Positions 1-8,815 of a stretch of 64,000 nucleotides of DNA are shown piece by piece. The stretch lies in NCBI GenBank assembly GCA_902801205.1, contig CADCHE010000002.1, positions 186,001 through 250,000 of the forward strand, written 5' to 3'. The notes beneath the pieces are model-generated. The model did not search any database. It was not told the origin of the DNA and was given only the letters and a program-made list of their open reading frames with translations. This DNA comes from an uncultured Bacteroidia bacterium. GTDB lineage: Bacteria > Bacteroidota > Bacteroidia > Bacteroidales > UBA932. The position numbers and the translations under genes were made by a program. Position 1 is the first letter of the stretch; the number at the start of each line of letters is the position of its first letter.

Positions 1-708
1 CGCGCGACCATCATGGGGCAGCGCACCTTCGGGAAAGGCCTCGTCCAGAGCATCCGGCCCCTGCCCTACAACGGGCAGCTGAAGGTGACGACGGCCAAGT
101 ACTACACCCCGTCCGGCCGCTGCGTCCAGGCCATCGACTACGCGAACCGCGGCGAGGACGGCGAGGCGCTCCAGATTCCCGATTCGCTTACGCATGAGTT
201 CAAGACGGCCGGGGGACGGACCGTCCGCGACGGCGGCGGCATCACGCCCGACGTCGTTCTGGAACCGCACACCTACAGCCGGCTCGCCCTGTCGCTGTTC
301 AACTACAGCTCCGTCCCGAGCGAATACACGCTCCGGTACGTCCGCAGCCACCCCGAGGCCGATGCGGATTTCCGCCTCTCCGACGCGGACTATGAGGATT
401 TCATCGCCTTCGCCAAGACGCAGGACTTCGACTACCGCTCTTCCGCCAAGGCCCTCTTCGACCAGATGAAGAAGGAACTGGAGGAGGACGGCCTGGCCGG
501 CACGATGACCGAGCAACTGGATGCCCTGCAGAAGGCCATCGAAATGGACAAGGAGACGTACCTGCGCCTCAAGAAGGATGAGATCGTGCCCCTGCTCGAG
601 GAACGGATCGCCGCCCGGTACCATTTCCAGGAGGCCGGGATCCGCGTCCGGCTGCGTTACGACGAGGAGCTGAAAGACGCGTTGACGCGCCCGCTCATCG
701 CCCTGTAG
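1..708 (+). CDS. S41 family C-terminal processing peptidase (3' part only)
   Basis: The reading frame is open from base 1, so the gene begins outside the window; 235 residues are visible. The first residues read [16 protein letters not shown], the segment of S41 (Ctp/tricorn-type) serine proteases that contains the catalytic lysine (in GKG). The nucleophilic serine and any PDZ domain would lie upstream and are not seen. The motif is followed by a strand-rich segment ([16 protein letters not shown]) typical of the family, then a charged, largely helical C-terminal region of about 130 residues. Proteins of this type are exported and cleave periplasmic proteins near their C termini. A strong intrinsic terminator follows the stop codon. 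Family assignment is firm; substrate unknown. Confidence 0.88.
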   Translation, partial: RATIMGQRTFGKGLVQSIRPLPYNGQLKVTTAKYYTPSGRCVQAIDYANRGEDGEALQIPDSLTHEFKTAGGRTVRDGGGITPDVVLEPHTYSRLALSLFNYSSVPSEYTLRYVRSHPEADADFRLSDADYEDFIAFAKTQDFDYRSSAKALFDQMKKELEEDGLAGTMTEQLDALQKAIEMDKETYLRLKKDEIVPLLEERIAARYHFQEAGIRVRLRYDEELKDALTRPLIAL

Positions 709-726
709 GAAGCTGTGATGATTTCC

Positions 727-757
727 TTGCAGTTACCGTCCGAAATGCGTACATTTG
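727..757 (+). promoter_or_regulatory. Promoter of purM (Bacteroidota -33/-7 type)
   Basis: TTG at 727-729, a 20-nt spacer, and TACATTTG at 750-757 match the Bacteroidota primary sigma factor consensus (TTTG, about 19-20 nt, TAnnTTTG). Transcription would start near 763, giving a leader of about 30 nt before the purM ATG. The -7 box overlaps the loop and the first base of the right arm of the upstream terminator. Confidence 0.7.
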
Positions 758-774
758 CATTCCGGACGGTTTTT
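735..774 (+). terminator. Intrinsic terminator after the S41 peptidase gene
   Basis: A 14-nt arm at 735-748 pairs with 757-770 with one mismatch, leaving an 8-nt loop, and is followed by a run of T (770-774). It sits 27 nt after the peptidase stop codon. The loop also contains most of the -7 box of the next promoter. Confidence 0.8.
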
Positions 775-794
775 CGTCCGCAACGCACAGAACT

Positions 795-1865
795 ATGGCA
801 GTCGATTATGAAAAGGCAGGCGTCAGCCTCGAGGCAGGCTACGACGTCGTACGGCGGATCAAGAAGCATGTGGCATCCACGGCCCGTCCGGGCGTGATGG
901 GGAACATCGGCGCGTTCGGCGGGATGTTCGACCTCTCCTCGCTCGGCGTGAAGGAGCCGGTCCTGGTGAGCGGCACCGACGGCGTCGGGACGAAACTCAA
1001 GATCGCTTTCGCGATGGACAAACACGACACCATCGGTATCGACGCCGTAGCCATGTGCGTCAACGATGTGCTCGCACAGGGGGCGGAGCCCCTCTTCTTC
1101 CTGGATTATGTCGCCCAGGGCAAGACGCGGCCGGAGGTGGTGGAAGCCATCGTGGCCGGTGTCGCCGAGGGCTGCCGGCAGGCCGGATGCGCCCTGGTGG
1201 GCGGTGAGACGGCCGAGATGCCGGGCATGTACGCCGACGGCGAGTACGACATCGCCGGCTACACGACGGGCGTGGTCGAGAAGGCCCGCCTGATCGACGG
1301 CACCCGCGTGAAGGCGGGCGACGTGCTGCTGGGCATCGCATCCACCGGCGTCCACAGCAACGGGTTCAGCCTCGTCCGCAAGATTTTCTCCGACGCCGGG
1401 CTCGACCTGCACAAGGCCTATCCCGAACTGGACGGCTCCGTCTCGACGGACGGCGATCCTTCCGCACCCCGCACGGCGGGCGCCCCGCTCGGCCTGGTGG
1501 CCCTGACGCCGACCCGCATCTACGTGAAGCAGGTGCTGGATGTCATCCGCCACTGCGACGTACACGGCGTCGCCCACATCACGGGCGGCGGCTTCGACGA
1601 GAACATCCCCCGCATCCTGCAGGAAGGCCAGGGTATCGAAATCCAGGAAGGGACCTGGGAGATCCTCCCGATCTTCCGTTTCCTGGAGGCACAGGGCCGC
1701 ATCCCGCACCGCGAGATGTTCAATATCTTCAACATGGGTATCGGCATGGTCCTCGCCATGGACGCCGCGCAGGTTCCCGAGGCGCAGGAGCGTCTCGCCG
1801 CCTTCGGCGACCGGGCCACGGTGATCGGCCGCGTGACGGATCGTCCCGGCGTCGTGATCCTGTGA
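795..1865 (+). CDS. purM: Phosphoribosylformylglycinamidine cyclo-ligase (AIR synthetase)
   Basis: This 356-residue protein matches PurM, which closes the imidazole ring of formylglycinamidine ribonucleotide using ATP to make aminoimidazole ribonucleotide in purine synthesis. Visible family signatures are the ATP-binding segment [12 protein letters not shown], the following [11 protein letters not shown], and [11 protein letters not shown]. Length is normal for the family. It is first in a purM-purN-purH group, and its stop codon overlaps the purN start (TGATG), suggesting translational coupling. A good promoter lies just upstream at 727-757. Confidence 0.97.
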   Translation: MAVDYEKAGVSLEAGYDVVRRIKKHVASTARPGVMGNIGAFGGMFDLSSLGVKEPVLVSGTDGVGTKLKIAFAMDKHDTIGIDAVAMCVNDVLAQGAEPLFFLDYVAQGKTRPEVVEAIVAGVAEGCRQAGCALVGGETAEMPGMYADGEYDIAGYTTGVVEKARLIDGTRVKAGDVLLGIASTGVHSNGFSLVRKIFSDAGLDLHKAYPELDGSVSTDGDPSAPRTAGAPLGLVALTPTRIYVKQVLDVIRHCDVHGVAHITGGGFDENIPRILQEGQGIEIQEGTWEILPIFRFLEAQGRIPHREMFNIFNMGIGMVLAMDAAQVPEAQERLAAFGDRATVIGRVTDRPGVVIL

Positions 1866-2440
1866 TGAAACGCCGGCTTGCCATATTCGCCAGCGGCGCG
1901 GGCTCGAATTTCGAGGCCATCGCCCGGGCGTGCGCCGACGGCACCCTGCCCGCGGAGGCGGTGCTGATGGTCTGTGACCGGCCCGGCGCGGCGGTCATCG
2001 AGCGCGCGGAAAGGCTGGGGGTCCCGTCATTCGTGTTCTCTCCGAAATCCTATGAGTCCAAGGCGGCGTACGAGCAGGAGATCGTCTCCCGGCTCCGGGA
2101 GGCCGGCGTGGACTTCATCTGCCTGGCCGGCTACATGCGCATCCTCTCGGACGTCCTGCTGGACGCCTATGGCGGACGCATCGTCAACATCCACCCTTCC
2201 CTGCTTCCCGCGTTCCGGGGGGCGCATGCCGTTGAACAGGCGGTTGCCTACGGCGTGAAGGTGTACGGAATCACGGTCCACTTCGTAGATGCCAGCCTGG
2301 ACGGCGGGCGGATCCTTGCCCAGGAGGCGTTCCCCTATGAAGGGAATGACCCGGAGGAGGTCCACCGCATCGGCCAGCGGATCGAGCACCGGCTGTATGT
2401 CGAAACGCTCCGCCGGCTTTTCAACCAAGAAATTTCTTAA
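1865..2440 (+). CDS. purN: Phosphoribosylglycinamide formyltransferase
   Basis: This 191-residue protein is a PurN-type GAR transformylase, using 10-formyltetrahydrofolate to formylate glycinamide ribonucleotide. Signatures are FASGAGSNFEAI at the N terminus (phosphate binding), NIHPSLLPAFRGAHA (catalytic Asn and His) and VHFVDASLDGG (catalytic Asp). The ATG at 1865 overlaps the purM stop codon by one base; a GTG at 1862 is an alternative. It is followed after 12 nt by purH. It acts in the cytosol as a monofunctional domain, not fused to PurM as in animals. Confidence 0.96.
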   Translation: MKRRLAIFASGAGSNFEAIARACADGTLPAEAVLMVCDRPGAAVIERAERLGVPSFVFSPKSYESKAAYEQEIVSRLREAGVDFICLAGYMRILSDVLLDAYGGRIVNIHPSLLPAFRGAHAVEQAVAYGVKVYGITVHFVDASLDGGRILAQEAFPYEGNDPEEVHRIGQRIEHRLYVETLRRLFNQEIS

Positions 2441-2452
2441 ACGAACCATACA

Positions 2453-4003
2453 ATGAGAGCTTTGATCAGTGTCAGCGACAAGCGCGGGGTGGTGGAATTC
2501 GCCCGGAGCTTGTCCGAACTCGGTTGGGAGATCCTCTCCACGAGCGGAACGATGAAAATGTTGAAGGAAGCGGGCATCCCCGTGGTGAGCGTGAGCGACG
2601 TGACCGGTTTCCCGGAAATCTGCGACGGCCGCGTGAAAACGCTCCATCCCAAAATCCACGGTGCCCTGCTGGCTCGCCGCGACATCCCGGACCACATGGC
2701 CCAGATCGCCGCGAACGGCATCGAGAAGATCGACCTCGTGTGCGTCAATCTCTATCCGTTCCGTGAGACCATCGCCAAGCCGGACGTGACAATGGAGGAT
2801 GCCGTGGAGCACATCGATATCGGCGGTCCTTCGATGCTGCGCAGCGCCGCCAAGAACTGGGCGGCCGTCACCGTCGTCGTGAACCCCGAGGACTATGCCA
2901 CCGTGCTGGCCGAGATCCGCGCCACCGGCGACACGACTCCGGCCACCCGCCTGCAGCTTTCCGCCAAGGCCTACACCCATACCGCCGAATACGACAGCGC
3001 CATCGCGACGTACATGCGCGCCCAGGCCGGCCTTCCGGAGAAACTGTTCCTGGAATTCGATGCGTGCCAGGGCCTCCGTTACGGCGAGAACCCGCACCAG
3101 CAGGCCATGTTCTACAAGAGCCTGCAGCCGGTTCCCTTCTCGCTGGCAACGGCCGAGCAACTGAACGGCAAGGAGCTCTCTTACAACAACATCCAGGATG
3201 CGAACGCCGCGCTGAACATCGTCCGTTGCTTCGACGAACCGTTCGCCGTGGGCCTCAAGCACATGAACCCGTGCGGGGCCGCCGTGGGCACCGATGTCCT
3301 CGACGCCTGGAAGAAGGCCTATGCGGCCGACAAGACCAGCATCTTCGGCGGCATCGTCGCCTTCAACCGCGAGGTCGACCTGGCGACGGCCGAGCTGCTC
3401 AAGCCCATCTTCCTGGAGATCGTCATGGCGCCTTCCTTCGCGCCGGACGCCCTGGAGCTCCTGCGCACCAAGAAGAACCTGCGCGTGCTGCGGGTGGACA
3501 TGACCCGGTCCGATGCCGTGCAGAAGCAGTATGTCTCCGTGAACGGTGGCCTGCTGGTGCAGGACCTCGACCGTTTCGGCGCGCCTGTCTCGGCGGAGCA
3601 GTGCGTCACCGCTGTGAAGCCGACGCCGGCCCAGCTGCTTGACCTTGCCTTCGGATGGAAGATCGTCGGCAACGTCAAGTCCAACGCGATCGTGGTGGTG
3701 AAGGACGGGATGACGCTCGGTGTCGGTGCCGGTCAGATGAACCGCATCGGCTCGGCGAAGATCGCCCTCGAGCAGGCGGAGAAAACGCTCTCCGAAGAAG
3801 GCCGCGACATCCGCAGCGAAGGCCTCGTGCTGGCCTCGGACGGTTTCTTCCCGTTCGACGACTGCGTCACCCTGGCCGCGGAGTACGGTGTGAAGGCCAT
3901 CGTGCAGCCTGGCGGCAGCATCCGTGACGAAGACTCCGTCCGGAAGGCCGACGAGAACGGCATCACGATGCTCTTTACCGGCGAGCGCCACTTCAAGCAC
4001 TGA
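2453..4003 (+). CDS. purH: Bifunctional AICAR transformylase / IMP cyclohydrolase
   Basis: At 516 residues this is full-length PurH, catalysing the last two steps to IMP. The N-terminal MGS-like cyclohydrolase domain shows TSGTMKMLKEAGI and GRVKTLHPKIHGALLARR. The C-terminal transformylase domain begins around RYGENPHQQAMFY and carries the catalytic Lys-His pair in LKHMNPCGAAVG. It is third in the purM-purN-purH group, and the GH51-like gene begins only 28 nt after its stop, with no obvious terminator between them. Confidence 0.97.
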   Translation: MRALISVSDKRGVVEFARSLSELGWEILSTSGTMKMLKEAGIPVVSVSDVTGFPEICDGRVKTLHPKIHGALLARRDIPDHMAQIAANGIEKIDLVCVNLYPFRETIAKPDVTMEDAVEHIDIGGPSMLRSAAKNWAAVTVVVNPEDYATVLAEIRATGDTTPATRLQLSAKAYTHTAEYDSAIATYMRAQAGLPEKLFLEFDACQGLRYGENPHQQAMFYKSLQPVPFSLATAEQLNGKELSYNNIQDANAALNIVRCFDEPFAVGLKHMNPCGAAVGTDVLDAWKKAYAADKTSIFGGIVAFNREVDLATAELLKPIFLEIVMAPSFAPDALELLRTKKNLRVLRVDMTRSDAVQKQYVSVNGGLLVQDLDRFGAPVSAEQCVTAVKPTPAQLLDLAFGWKIVGNVKSNAIVVVKDGMTLGVGAGQMNRIGSAKIALEQAEKTLSEEGRDIRSEGLVLASDGFFPFDDCVTLAAEYGVKAIVQPGGSIRDEDSVRKADENGITMLFTGERHFKH

Positions 4004-4031
4004 GAATCAGAATATTATAATAGGACATACC

Positions 4032-6224
4032 ATGAATCGACCGACTGGTTTCAGGTGCGGCTTTGCCGCCGTTTCGATGCTGCTGACCCTTTGTCCCCTC
4101 CTGCATGCCGCACCCGGGGGCACGGTCGCCGACCCTTACAAAGTGACGGCCGCGGAGTATTCCCGGGAACCGCTGAGCCCGCTGCTCTACGGCAACTTCA
4201 TCGAACTGGGCTACGGTCTCCAGGTGGAGGCGATGTACGGGGAGATGCTGTTCAACCGGAGTTTTGAGCGTTTCCTGCCGTACCGGTCGATCAACAAGTC
4301 CTGGTATGACCTGTATTTCGACGAATCGCATCCCGAAAAGGGATACGAGAAGGACTGGAGCAAATTCGACTGGTACCACAGCGGCTACGAACACAACAGT
4401 TGGTACGCCGCCCCGGGTACCCCGGGGAAGGGCAGCTGCATCGCGGACGAGGATACCTTCTTCCTCACGGAGACGCCGCAGCGGAAGGTGACCCTGACGC
4501 CCGTCGAAGGGGGATCCGGGCACGGGAGGCAGTGCCTGCGGGTCCGCAATGACGAAGACGCCCGCTGGGCCGCCCTGGCCCAGGACGGGAAGTACCTCGT
4601 CAAGGGAAAGACGTACGCGTTCGGCGGCATGCTCAGATCGGAAGGCGGCCCGGTCGGCGCCGAAATCCGCATCTACCCGCAGGGAAAGTGGGAGGATCCG
4701 GTCGCGGTGATCCCGCTCGAGGCCGTCGCGGACACGTTCGCCCGCCGGGAGTGCGTGTTCGAGAATCCGTCGTTCGAAGGCTATGCCACCTTCAGTCTGT
4801 GGATCCCGCCGAAATCGACGGTTGTCGTGGACGATTTCACCCTCAAGGCGACGGACAACTACTACGGATGGCGTCCCGAGGTCGTCGAGATCTTCAAGCA
4901 ACTGGCCCCCAAAGTGGTCCGTTTCCCCGGCGGCTGCTTCGCCTCGTTCTATGACTGGCGCGAGGGTGTGGGCCCGCTCTCGGAGCGCGTCCCGACCGAT
5001 TCCTATTTCTGGGGCGGTCTGAACTACAACGACGTGGGTACGGCGGAATTCGCGATGCTCTGCAAGGCGGCCGGGGCACAGATGCAGATGTGCGTGAACG
5101 TCTACCATCCTTCCAAGCGGCAGTACGACGTGGATTTCCCGGAAGGGCAGAGCCGGCTGGACTACAGTTTTCCGAAGTTCATGAGCCTTTCCGAAGGCGC
5201 CCGTTCGGCGGCCGACTGGGTGGCCTACTGCAACCTGCCGGCCGGGTCGCACCCGATGGCGGACCTGCGGGCTGCACACGGCTTCCCCGAGCCTTTCGGC
5301 GTACAGTTCTGGGAACTGGACAACGAGGTGTTCCGCTGGTACGAAGCCGATGATTACGCCCTGGCGGCGGTGGTGTATTCCCGTGCGATGAAGGCGGTGG
5401 ATCCCACCATCAAGACCGGCCTTTCTTCCTATGGCGGCCGTCCCGGAAGGCCGGGATTCCACGAGGCGCTCGACGACATGCTGCGGATCGCCGGGAAGGA
5501 CATCGATTTCCTCGCCGACCGGGCCGATGCCGACCAGATGACGCGGGCGATGATCGCCAAGGTGCGCGCATACAACGCCGCCAACGGCACGGATATCAAA
5601 TACTGCGACACGGAGTGGCTCGCTTACAACACCGACCGAAAACGGGACGCCTACAACATGGCGGAGCGCGGAGAGGCCACGAAGTCCTTTATGTTCAGCA
5701 AGTGGATGTATGCCCTCAACCTGCTGAAAAACTTCATGGGATTCCAGCGGATGGGCGACGAGATGCTGTTCGTGAATTTCAACAACCTGGCGAACACCCA
5801 CAGCCAGTGCACGATGGATACGCCCAAGGAGGGCGCGTTCCTGACGGCTTCCGGCCGTGCGATGGCGTTCCTCTCGCATTCCCCGGCCGCGCGTGTCCTG
5901 CACATCGCGGACTATGCGCCCGGCATGGAGGAGGATTTCCAGGTCCAGGCTGCCTGGGACCGCGACCGGCGCCGCCTTGTCCTCTATGTGTGCAACCGTA
6001 CGGCCACGGCGCGCAAGGCCGTCTTCGACCTGTCCGCCCTCGGACGCCGGTTCACCTCGGCTGCACAGACGCGCCTGGTCGCCGACGGTCCGATGGCGAT
6101 GAACACGCTGTCCGAGCCGGACGCCGTCAAGGTGCTGGAAAAGAAGGGGAAGGCGCCGGTCCGCAAAGACCTTTGCACCGTCGACGCCCCCGCCTGGTCC
6201 TTCACGGAACTCGTGCTGGAGTAG
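4032..6224 (+). CDS. GH51-like alpha-L-arabinofuranosidase, exported
   Basis: This 730-residue protein starts with a signal peptide (hydrophobic stretch ending LLHAAPG). Next comes the segment LSPLLYGNFIELGYGLQVE that starts the (beta/alpha)8 region in GH51 enzymes. It is interrupted by a carbohydrate-binding-like beta-sandwich (about residues 130-275) and resumes at VVRFPGGCFASFYDWREGVGP. The probable acid/base is Glu432 in QFWELDNEVF and the probable nucleophile Glu528 in YCDTEWLAYN. A C-terminal beta domain closes the protein. GH51 enzymes release arabinofuranose from arabinoxylan or arabinan with retention. The ATG at 4032 is chosen because it begins the signal peptide; the frame is open further upstream. 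WELDNEV departs from the usual W-x-x-GNE, so substrate is uncertain. Confidence 0.85.
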   Translation: MNRPTGFRCGFAAVSMLLTLCPLLHAAPGGTVADPYKVTAAEYSREPLSPLLYGNFIELGYGLQVEAMYGEMLFNRSFERFLPYRSINKSWYDLYFDESHPEKGYEKDWSKFDWYHSGYEHNSWYAAPGTPGKGSCIADEDTFFLTETPQRKVTLTPVEGGSGHGRQCLRVRNDEDARWAALAQDGKYLVKGKTYAFGGMLRSEGGPVGAEIRIYPQGKWEDPVAVIPLEAVADTFARRECVFENPSFEGYATFSLWIPPKSTVVVDDFTLKATDNYYGWRPEVVEIFKQLAPKVVRFPGGCFASFYDWREGVGPLSERVPTDSYFWGGLNYNDVGTAEFAMLCKAAGAQMQMCVNVYHPSKRQYDVDFPEGQSRLDYSFPKFMSLSEGARSAADWVAYCNLPAGSHPMADLRAAHGFPEPFGVQFWELDNEVFRWYEADDYALAAVVYSRAMKAVDPTIKTGLSSYGGRPGRPGFHEALDDMLRIAGKDIDFLADRADADQMTRAMIAKVRAYNAANGTDIKYCDTEWLAYNTDRKRDAYNMAERGEATKSFMFSKWMYALNLLKNFMGFQRMGDEMLFVNFNNLANTHSQCTMDTPKEGAFLTASGRAMAFLSHSPAARVLHIADYAPGMEEDFQVQAAWDRDRRRLVLYVCNRTATARKAVFDLSALGRRFTSAAQTRLVADGPMAMNTLSEPDAVKVLEKKGKAPVRKDLCTVDAPAWSFTELVLE

Positions 6225-6239
6225 GGGGAATCAGGGATT

Positions 6240-7511
6240 TCAATCGATGACCTGGGGCGTCGGCTCGTAGCCGTAATAGTAGCCCAGCATCAGGATCAGG
6301 CCCGTCCGGCTGTCATGCAGGACGAAGACGAAGGGGTGGGTGGCCCGGAAGGCCGTAGTGAAGGCAGCGGCGGCGGACCGTGTCTGAAGCGGATTCTTCT
6401 CGCGGAGACTCCTGTAGGAACCGGCCGAAGCATGGACTCCCCCTTCGTCCATCGAAAAGGTGTTCGCCTGATGGAAATAATAGGGATCGATCGGCATTCC
6501 TACGGGCAACTCCTCGGTATCGAGCCGCCATGAGCAGCGGCCGGTCCCTTCCAGTTTCGGCAATGTGATTTTCACACGTTCTTTTTTCCGCCCGGCCAGG
6601 GCTTCCGCCCAGACCTTCCCGTTCAGGGTCGAAATCCATGCGTAAAGGTCCTCATGCTTGGAGGGAAGAAGGATGGACAGGCTGCAGCTGCCTTTTCCTA
6701 AAGGAAGCGTCAGCAAAGAGAAGGAATAGGTATGGTAATAATCGAATGAGAGATCCGGGTCCTCCAGGTTCATGTATTCGACGATGGGTCGCTTCGTGAT
6801 CTTTTCACCGGGATAAAAATAGCCTTCCGTCGTATTCGCCTTGTCGAACGGCCAGGTCCAGTCCGCTTGGAAAAAGAGGGTGTTCAGGAAGATTGCCTTG
6901 GGTTCGTTTTGGTAATAGGAAAACGCGGCCTGCCGCCCGTGCGTCTTCTCCGCCACCCACGCGCTGATCCGGTCGCGAGTCTCCTCGCTTTTGGAGAAGT
7001 CGACATCCAGCAGGTCCGCTTTGTATTTTTCGGTAACCGCCGCCCGGAACGCGTCGAGGCCGGTCAGGCTCTTGTCGAGGGCCACGCCGTTGGCGATTTC
7101 CAGCTGCGCATCTTCCGCGTCGAGGGAGGACATCCACTCCGCCTGGCTACTGCAGAAGGCCTTCAGCGCCGCGATGTCGCTTTCGCTGAAAAAGTCGTTT
7201 TTGACGGAAGTTTTCCCCTCCGAGAGCATTCCGTACAGGCAGGTGACTGCGGCGGGGGAGAAGGCGGCGTATTTCTTCCCGCGGTTTTCGTAAAGCGTCC
7301 GGAATGCTTTCGAATTCAATTTGGTCAGGAAATCCTCCTCCTCGACTTCCGCCGGGTCCTGCGTCTCCCCGCCCGGTGTCACCTGCGTGGTGTCCTGATT
7401 CGGAACCGTGGTCGATTCCTCTTCCGGGAGCGGCTCGGGAGGAACATCTTGCTTCCCGCAGGCGGCGAGCAGGAAGAGCATGCAGCAGGCAATCAGGAAA
7501 TAGGGTCTCAT
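6240..7511 (-). CDS. Serpin family lipoprotein
   Basis: This 423-residue protein has a lipoprotein signal (LFLLAACGK) and a Pro/Glu/Thr-rich linker, then a serpin fold. The family strand motif appears as FLNTLFFQADWTWPFD and the C-terminal signature as HPFVFVLHDSRTGLILMLG. The reactive-centre hinge reads MDEGGVHASAG (about residues 354-364), with small residues at P12-P9 as in inhibitory serpins, but valine replaces the usual Thr/Ser at P14. The loop from hinge to HPF is some 7-10 residues longer than usual, so P1 cannot be placed with confidence; Lys372 or a nearby Arg is possible. A surface serpin would trap a serine or cysteine protease. It lies downstream of the XylR-type gene and converges with the GH51 gene. 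Confidence 0.88.
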   Translation of the reverse strand: MRPYFLIACCMLFLLAACGKQDVPPEPLPEEESTTVPNQDTTQVTPGGETQDPAEVEEEDFLTKLNSKAFRTLYENRGKKYAAFSPAAVTCLYGMLSEGKTSVKNDFFSESDIAALKAFCSSQAEWMSSLDAEDAQLEIANGVALDKSLTGLDAFRAAVTEKYKADLLDVDFSKSEETRDRISAWVAEKTHGRQAAFSYYQNEPKAIFLNTLFFQADWTWPFDKANTTEGYFYPGEKITKRPIVEYMNLEDPDLSFDYYHTYSFSLLTLPLGKGSCSLSILLPSKHEDLYAWISTLNGKVWAEALAGRKKERVKITLPKLEGTGRCSWRLDTEELPVGMPIDPYYFHQANTFSMDEGGVHASAGSYRSLREKNPLQTRSAAAAFTTAFRATHPFVFVLHDSRTGLILMLGYYYGYEPTPQVID

Positions 7512-7547
7512 CTGGTTATTTTTTTCAAAAGATAGTAAAAAAGGAGA

Positions 7548-8690
7548 TCATTCCCGGTGGTCGTTCCGGTACTGGGAGGGGGTGCAGCCTTCGTACTTCC
7601 TGAAGAGCCGTGCGACGTTCGTGCTGTCGGAGAAGCCGGACCGGGCGGCCGCCTCCTTGATGGACAGGTCCGTCGTCCGGAGCAGGCGGCGGAACTGACT
7701 GATGCGGAGCGTTTCCAGATAGGAGAGCATCGTCATCGGCGCCATCTCCTTCTTGAAACGGATCTCGATCGCCCGGCGCGACAGCGGGATGGCGGCCAGC
7801 GCTTCGTCCAGCGAGAACGCTTCCTGGTAGTGGTCTTCGAAGAAGGCGGCAATCTGCTTCACGTAGGCGTCCTGGATCTCCTGACGCCGGGTGGACATCC
7901 GCTCTACGATGCGGACCGGTTCGATCGGGACACGCTCCACCCAGACCTGCCCGCGTCCGACCATCTCGAAGATGGCGCGCCCGATCTCCCAGCCCTGCTT
8001 CTCGAAGTCCAGCCGGATCGAGGAGATGCTGGGATAGGAAATGTTGCACAGGAACTCGTCGTCGTCGACGCCCAGCAAAGCCAGCTCGTCCGGGATCCGG
8101 ATGCCGCTGGACAGGCAGATTTCGGTGACGTGCCGGGCCATGGCGTCGTTGCAGGTGAACAGGGCGACAGGCTTGGGAAGGGCGCGGAGCCAAGCCGTGA
8201 TCTGCGTCCATTCCCGCGAGACGTCGTCGGCCTTGTAGGTGGCGACCGACAGGTCGCGCTCCCCCAGGCGGTCCGCGAAACCCTCCAGCCGCTGCTCCGA
8301 CCAGATGATGTCCTTCAGGCCGAGGAAGGCATATCGGTCGTAATGTTGGTGCAGGAAGAAGTCCGCGGCAATCCGCCCGATCCGCTGGTAGTTGCCGGTG
8401 GCCATGGAAATCTCCTTGTAGACTTTGTAGTTGGTGCGGACGAAGATCGGGATTCCGAGCGACAGCGCCGCCTGCACGTCGATGTCATACCAGACTCCGT
8501 AGATGGCATCCACTTGCAGGGAACGGGCCATGCTGACGATCTTCCGGGAATGGCCGCTGCGCTCGACGTCGATGTTCGACATCGGGTACAGGATGCAGCC
8601 GCCGTGCGCGTCGGCGTAGCTGACCAGCCCCTGGAGGAGCCGGCGCTCCGACTGGCTGGAATAGTCGATGACTGTCAGGATCTTGATCAT
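7548..8690 (-). CDS. XylR-like AraC family transcriptional regulator
   Basis: This 380-residue protein has an N-terminal LacI/periplasmic-binding-like ligand domain (about residues 1-270, with ALFTCNDAMARHV and LLGVDDDEFLCNISYPSISSI). A C-terminal AraC-type double helix-turn-helix follows (about 275-380, ending GFSDSTNVARLFRKYEGCTPSQYRNDHRE). This is the architecture of XylR-type sugar sensors. It is transcribed divergently from the Gfo/Idh gene at 8816, so it probably regulates the catabolic cluster at 8816-14284. The ligand is unknown, but the linked SDR and UxuA point to a sugar acid or a product of it. Confidence 0.9.
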   Translation of the reverse strand: MIKILTVIDYSSQSERRLLQGLVSYADAHGGCILYPMSNIDVERSGHSRKIVSMARSLQVDAIYGVWYDIDVQAALSLGIPIFVRTNYKVYKEISMATGNYQRIGRIAADFFLHQHYDRYAFLGLKDIIWSEQRLEGFADRLGERDLSVATYKADDVSREWTQITAWLRALPKPVALFTCNDAMARHVTEICLSSGIRIPDELALLGVDDDEFLCNISYPSISSIRLDFEKQGWEIGRAIFEMVGRGQVWVERVPIEPVRIVERMSTRRQEIQDAYVKQIAAFFEDHYQEAFSLDEALAAIPLSRRAIEIRFKKEMAPMTMLSYLETLRISQFRRLLRTTDLSIKEAAARSGFSDSTNVARLFRKYEGCTPSQYRNDHRE

Positions 8691-8694
8691 GGGA

Positions 8695-8702
8695 CAAAAT
8701 TA
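8695..8702 (-). promoter_or_regulatory. Candidate -7 box for the XylR-type gene
   Basis: TAATTTTG on the minus strand fits TAnnTTTG. It ends only 4 nt before the ATG (8690), so the transcript would start at or next to the start codon. No good -33 element is seen at the normal distance. The 125-bp divergent region around it is AT-rich and probably also holds the promoter and operators of the Gfo/Idh gene. Confidence 0.45.
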
Positions 8703-8815
8703 AGAAAGTATTTCGCAAATGAAGATTATTCTTCGTTTTTTATCGCAAATAACATATGTAATATTTATTTATTTTGTATTCACAATACCACGTAATTTCT
8801 TATCACTGTTGCAAT

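Noticed and set aside
2027-4000. A 657-codon minus-strand frame opposite purN/purH
   Set aside because: It is antisense to two clear genes with strong family motifs; it is an artefact of high GC.
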